9,607 nt of DNA from positions 1 through 9,607 of the forward strand of contig JAUXCJ010000012.1 of assembly GCA_030618965.1 (NCBI GenBank). Reading direction: 5' to 3'. Positions 6,944 through 9,607 of the stretch are shown piece after piece (position 1 is the stretch's first letter; every line of letters begins with the position of its first letter). The position numbers were made by a program, and so were the translations under genes. The DNA is from Thiomargarita sp. (GTDB taxonomy: Bacteria; Pseudomonadota; Gammaproteobacteria; Beggiatoales; Beggiatoaceae). The notes beneath the pieces were generated by a model. It saw only the letters and a program-made list of their open reading frames with translations. It ran no database searches and was not told where the DNA came from.

Positions 6944-7744
6944 TTAAACAACCCATATTAATAAAACAAGACCTAATCCTAAACGATAAACCACAAAAGG
7001 CAACATGCCAATCCGATCCAATAAACTAATAAAAGCATGTATACAAAAATAAGCACTTATTGCTGAAAAAGCAACACCAAGCCCTAAAGCTGACCAATCA
7101 ACCGGAGCTTCTTGTCCTATTAATGACGCAGTTTTCGCCCCGCCAGCAAGGATAATGATTGGAATCGCCAACAAAAATGAAAATCTCGCAGCAGCCTTAC
7201 GATTCATACCTAAGAATAAAGCTGCTGTCATCGTTACGCCTGAGCGTGAGGTTCCTGGAATCAGTGCAAATGCCTGAGCTATGCCGATCAATATAATATC
7301 TTTCCACGTTAAACTATATTCATCACGTTCTCGTTTGCTACTCCAATCAGCCCATCCCAGTAATAATCCAAAAATAATCGTGGTACTAGCAATAATTAGG
7401 GGTGATCTCAAAGCTTCTTCTAAATCAAAACCACTGATGGCTAAGCCTACTAATCCGGCTGGTATTGTCGCTATTCCAACGCCCCAAACTAAGCGACTTG
7501 CAGGCGTTAATTCAAAAGTTTTCATGGATTTAAACCAGCTTCCCAATAAGGGAACTAAGTCTGCACGAAAATATAGCAATACAGCAATCAGTGAACCTAA
7601 ATGTACAGCAACATCAAAAGCAAGGCCCTGATCAGTCCAACCTGTTAATTGTGGAACTAAAATCAGGTGAGCCGAACTCGAAATCGGTAAAAATTCCGTC
7701 AATCCTTGCATCAGTGCCAAGATGATAATTTGTAAAATATCCAT
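6944..7744 (-). CDS. uppP: undecaprenyl-diphosphate phosphatase (UppP/BacA)
   Basis: This integral membrane enzyme removes one phosphate from undecaprenyl diphosphate, regenerating the lipid carrier used for peptidoglycan and surface polysaccharide export. Overexpression of family members gives bacitracin resistance. The protein is 266 residues, the usual length, and very hydrophobic. The two signature motifs are intact: QGLTEFLPISSSAHL (13-27), with the (E/Q)xxxE pair Gln13/Glu17 and His26, and PGTSRSG (163-169), with Arg167. These correspond to the catalytic Glu, Ser/His and Arg positions known in E. coli UppP. The ATG at 7744 gives the standard MDILQ start. The nearest purine-rich ribosome site (AGGA at 7759-7762) is rather distant at 14 bases. 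It leads a two-gene unit with the vanZ-like gene, and the AT-rich gap upstream may hold its promoter. Confidence 0.95.
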   Translation of the reverse strand: MDILQIIILALMQGLTEFLPISSSAHLILVPQLTGWTDQGLAFDVAVHLGSLIAVLLYFRADLVPLLGSWFKSMKTFELTPASRLVWGVGIATIPAGLVGLAISGFDLEEALRSPLIIASTTIIFGLLLGWADWSSKRERDEYSLTWKDIILIGIAQAFALIPGTSRSGVTMTAALFLGMNRKAAARFSFLLAIPIIILAGGAKTASLIGQEAPVDWSALGLGVAFSAISAYFCIHAFISLLDRIGMLPFVVYRLGLGLVLLIWVV

Positions 7745-7827
7745 ACTTAAAACTTGATTCCTATAAAAACATAAAACAACTAATTACTTTTATAAACAAT
7801 TAATTATATAAATAATTACAAATAAAG
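7745..7827 (-). promoter_or_regulatory. AT-rich spacer, possible uppP promoter
   Basis: This 83-base non-coding gap lies between the end of the methyltransferase gene and uppP. It is almost entirely A and T. On the minus strand it contains an exact TATAAT (7808 to 7803) without a convincing -35 at the right distance. A 7-base AT palindrome, TAATTAT-N4-ATAATTA, covers 7801-7818. It could serve as uppP promoter or operator, but such sequences are expected by chance at this base composition. Confidence 0.25.
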
Positions 7828-8499
7828 CTACTTTTTTTCCACCACCCACCGTCCAAAACGCCCTTCTTGCAAAGGTACATTTTCTAAAACCCTAAAACCA
7901 ATTTGCTGCAACATCCAAGCAACATCATCACGGCTATAGCGATTATGTTCCATAAAATGGGTGAACAAATTACTCAATCTCTCATGGCTGTTTGCATTGT
8001 AAAAAATATCTTCAGAGGCTTGATTAGCGAGATAAGTTTCTAATGGCGCACGCACCCAATCCACAATCAAACCGCGTCCACCCGGTTTAAGGCAGCGATG
8101 AATAGATTTTAAAAATTGTATCGGTTGTGTCATTTCATGGATAACAAAAATCGCAGTAATCGCATCAAGACTATTATCAGCGATAGGTATATTCGCTTCA
8201 TGCAAATCATGCTCAATCAGCTCATAGTGGCTATTTTCAACTTCCAACATCCACGGCGCACATTCTACACCGATTAAATGAGCTTCCGGATAACGATCAC
8301 GTAAGTTTTGCAGTAATATGGCAGGGCCACTACCAAAATCCGCGATTTGTGCTGGCTAGCTTAATACTGGGGCTATCCAATATTCCCAGCTCTCCCAAAA
8401 GCCCTCATCAAAGCGTTTTGCAGCCGTATCTTTCATCAATTGCCTAAAATTTTCACCATCGCCGTGGTGTTCTGCCAAGGCTGTCAACGTATCTTGCAT
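7828..8499 (-). pseudogene. class I SAM-dependent methyltransferase gene with in-frame amber codon
   Basis: The intact reading frame would be 223 codons, from ATG at 8499 to TAG at 7828. It has a strong ribosome site AAGGA (8506-8510) six bases before the start. A single TAG at codon 48 (8358-8356) interrupts it. Both sides remain in the same frame, and everything after the stop looks like a normal Methyltransf_11/25-type enzyme. The SAM-binding motif I, ADFGSGPA, is at codons 53-60. A second strand, SLDAITAIFVIHEM, follows, then LKPGGRGLIVDW and a C-terminal region ending GRFGRWVVEKK. Translation from the internal ATG at codon 84 (8250) would give 140 residues without motif I, and so probably no activity. 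Simplest reading: a recent nonsense mutation (for example CAG to TAG) or a sequencing error. The substrate is unknown. It lies 28 bases after the MidA-like gene, probably in one operon. Confidence 0.8.
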
Positions 8500-8527
8500 A
8501 ATAAATCCTTGATTATTTTAATTAAAA

Positions 8528-9607
8528 TTAAAGCCTGGCTCGCTCATCTTTAACAAATCCCAATAATGGCATATCTAAATTATGACTCAACGCCATCACT
8601 TTAAACAGTTCTCCCATTTCATGAGGCATGATAAGTTTTTTAGCGGCTTGTGTTTGTTGCAAATAATTTTTGCTATCATTAACATCGAAACTTGATAATA
8701 ACTCAGCTAAGCCACTAGATAGCAAAAAATTAGCCTGATTTGTATAACCTGAAACGTGCAGCCCCGCCGCGTCGGCAGCTTCAGCAACAGCCGTAAAATT
8801 AACATGAGCGGTAATATCTTGTAATCCAACTAAAATCAAAGGATTATCGTGAGCATAATGTTGATAATGACACATCAATGTACCTTGATTGCGTTGTGGA
8901 TGATAATATTCGCGGCTCGGAAATCCATAATCAATCAATAAAACTAAACCTGCTGCGAGTATATCCGATAGCGATTGAATCCAAGCGGGCAAAGCTAAAT
9001 TAAATTCTGAAACATAACCAACATCTAAGCTAGGGCGCAAGCTTTCTACTGTTGCCCGTAATGACTCATCACAACTGCTTTTAGTTTCCCATACAAAGGG
9101 CGTGTTATCATCATTGCCTAAACTCACATAAAATTCTGATACACCTTGCTCATCCAAGCGAAAACGTTGCACTGGCATAGCATCTAAGACTTCATTCGCT
9201 AAAATCACACCCTGTAGCGGTTCAGTCGGCAAACTTTTTAACCACTGTACCCTATCTAATAAATGAGGAACTTGTGCTTGCAAAGTTTCCCGTTGTCGCT
9301 GCTGCAAATCTGCACTGAGTTCCAAGATTAAATACTGCTTTGGTAACTCATTCAACGACTCCAAAGCTTTCAAAATGTCAGCAGCCATAATCCCCGAACC
9401 AGCCCCAAATTCTAAAATAACGCCCTCATCAAAGCTGGTTAATATTTGCTGGCATTGCTTAGCAAGACATTGAGAAAATAAGGGAGAAATTTCTGGAGCC
9501 GTGATAAAATCACCCTCAGCCCCAAATTTGCGAATACTGGAACTATAATAGCCTAAACCTGGGGCATATAATGCTTTATTCATAAACTCAACAAAAGGAA
9601 TACGCCC
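8528..9607 (-). CDS. MidA/NDUFAF7-like SAM-dependent methyltransferase (5' end off the window)
   Basis: This is the partial gene of a Methyltransf_28 family protein, with 359 residues visible. The frame stays open to the window edge. The codons before the ATG at 9583 read GRIPFVEF, which is the family's usual lead into MNKALYAPGLGYY, so that ATG is internal and the true start lies beyond 9607. Full-length members are about 380-400 residues, so perhaps 20-40 are missing. Numbering from the first visible residue, features are GLGYYSS (17-23), GDFITAPEISPLF, SAM motif EFGAGSG (66-72), NEVLDAMP (138-145) and LLIDYG (223-228), all as expected. The mitochondrial homologue NDUFAF7 methylates an arginine in a complex I subunit. 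The role of bacterial members is poorly known. It sits upstream of the interrupted methyltransferase gene on the same strand. Confidence 0.9.
   Translation of the reverse strand, partial: GRIPFVEFMNKALYAPGLGYYSSSIRKFGAEGDFITAPEISPLFSQCLAKQCQQILTSFDEGVILEFGAGSGIMAADILKALESLNELPKQYLILELSADLQQRQRETLQAQVPHLLDRVQWLKSLPTEPLQGVILANEVLDAMPVQRFRLDEQGVSEFYVSLGNDDNTPFVWETKSSCDESLRATVESLRPSLDVGYVSEFNLALPAWIQSLSDILAAGLVLLIDYGFPSREYYHPQRNQGTLMCHYQHYAHDNPLILVGLQDITAHVNFTAVAEAADAAGLHVSGYTNQANFLLSSGLAELLSSFDVNDSKNYLQQTQAAKKLIMPHEMGELFKVMALSHNLDMPLLGFVKDERARL

Noticed and set aside
7281..7631. Plus-strand frame of 116 codons inside uppP
   Set aside because: It is antisense to a well-conserved enzyme with intact motifs, has a low-complexity composition and no recognisable domain, so it is a shadow frame.
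8356..8358. Amber codon read as selenocysteine/pyrrolysine-type recoding
   Set aside because: TAG is used as a normal stop at the end of ccoO and of this same gene, no recoding structure is evident, and the position just before SAM motif I is not a known recoded site.

Overview
The window looks like an AT-rich gammaproteobacterial chromosome segment. The arrangement ccoN-ccoO-ccoQ-ccoP-ccoG-ccoH, the protein types and the compact intergenic palindromic repeats fit a sulfur-oxidising Thiotrichales/Beggiatoaceae-like organism. That placement is an inference from general character, not from a search.

Layout. Positions 1-106 are a non-coding leader. Positions 107-3254 (+) hold a complete ccoNOQP operon for the cbb3-type, high oxygen affinity cytochrome c oxidase. 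It includes a 57-residue ccoQ with a GTG start (2168-2341) that is easily missed and overlaps ccoP by 8 bases. Between ccoP and ccoG lies a 108-base element with 33-base inverted arms, rich in G and C runs. ccoG (3388-4782, +) encodes the polyferredoxin-like assembly/copper-reduction factor. ccoH (6046-6501, +) encodes the FixH/CcoH assembly protein. In many proteobacteria ccoG and ccoH are neighbours. Here they are separated by one gene on the opposite strand (4851-6011, -) encoding a Schlafen/AlbA_2-domain protein with a C-terminal RecG-like/HATPase_c_4 region. ccoI and ccoS, which often follow ccoH, are not in the window.

From 6542 onward every gene is on the minus strand. They are a VanZ-like small membrane protein, uppP (undecaprenyl-diphosphate phosphatase, 3 bases upstream of the vanZ-like gene), a class I SAM methyltransferase gene interrupted by one in-frame amber codon, and the 3' part of a MidA/NDUFAF7-like methyltransferase gene that runs off the right edge.

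Functionally, the left two thirds make and assemble one terminal oxidase. CcoN is the haem-copper catalytic subunit, CcoO and CcoP are the c-type cytochrome electron entry subunits, CcoQ stabilises the complex, and CcoG and CcoH help assembly. The right third covers lipid-carrier recycling for the cell envelope and protein or small-molecule methylation.

I see no clearly new multi-gene system. The most unusual points are the antisense Schlafen-like gene inside the cco cluster, the G-quadruplex-capable inverted repeat just before ccoG, the related hairpins at both convergent gene junctions, and the single amber codon in the methyltransferase gene.
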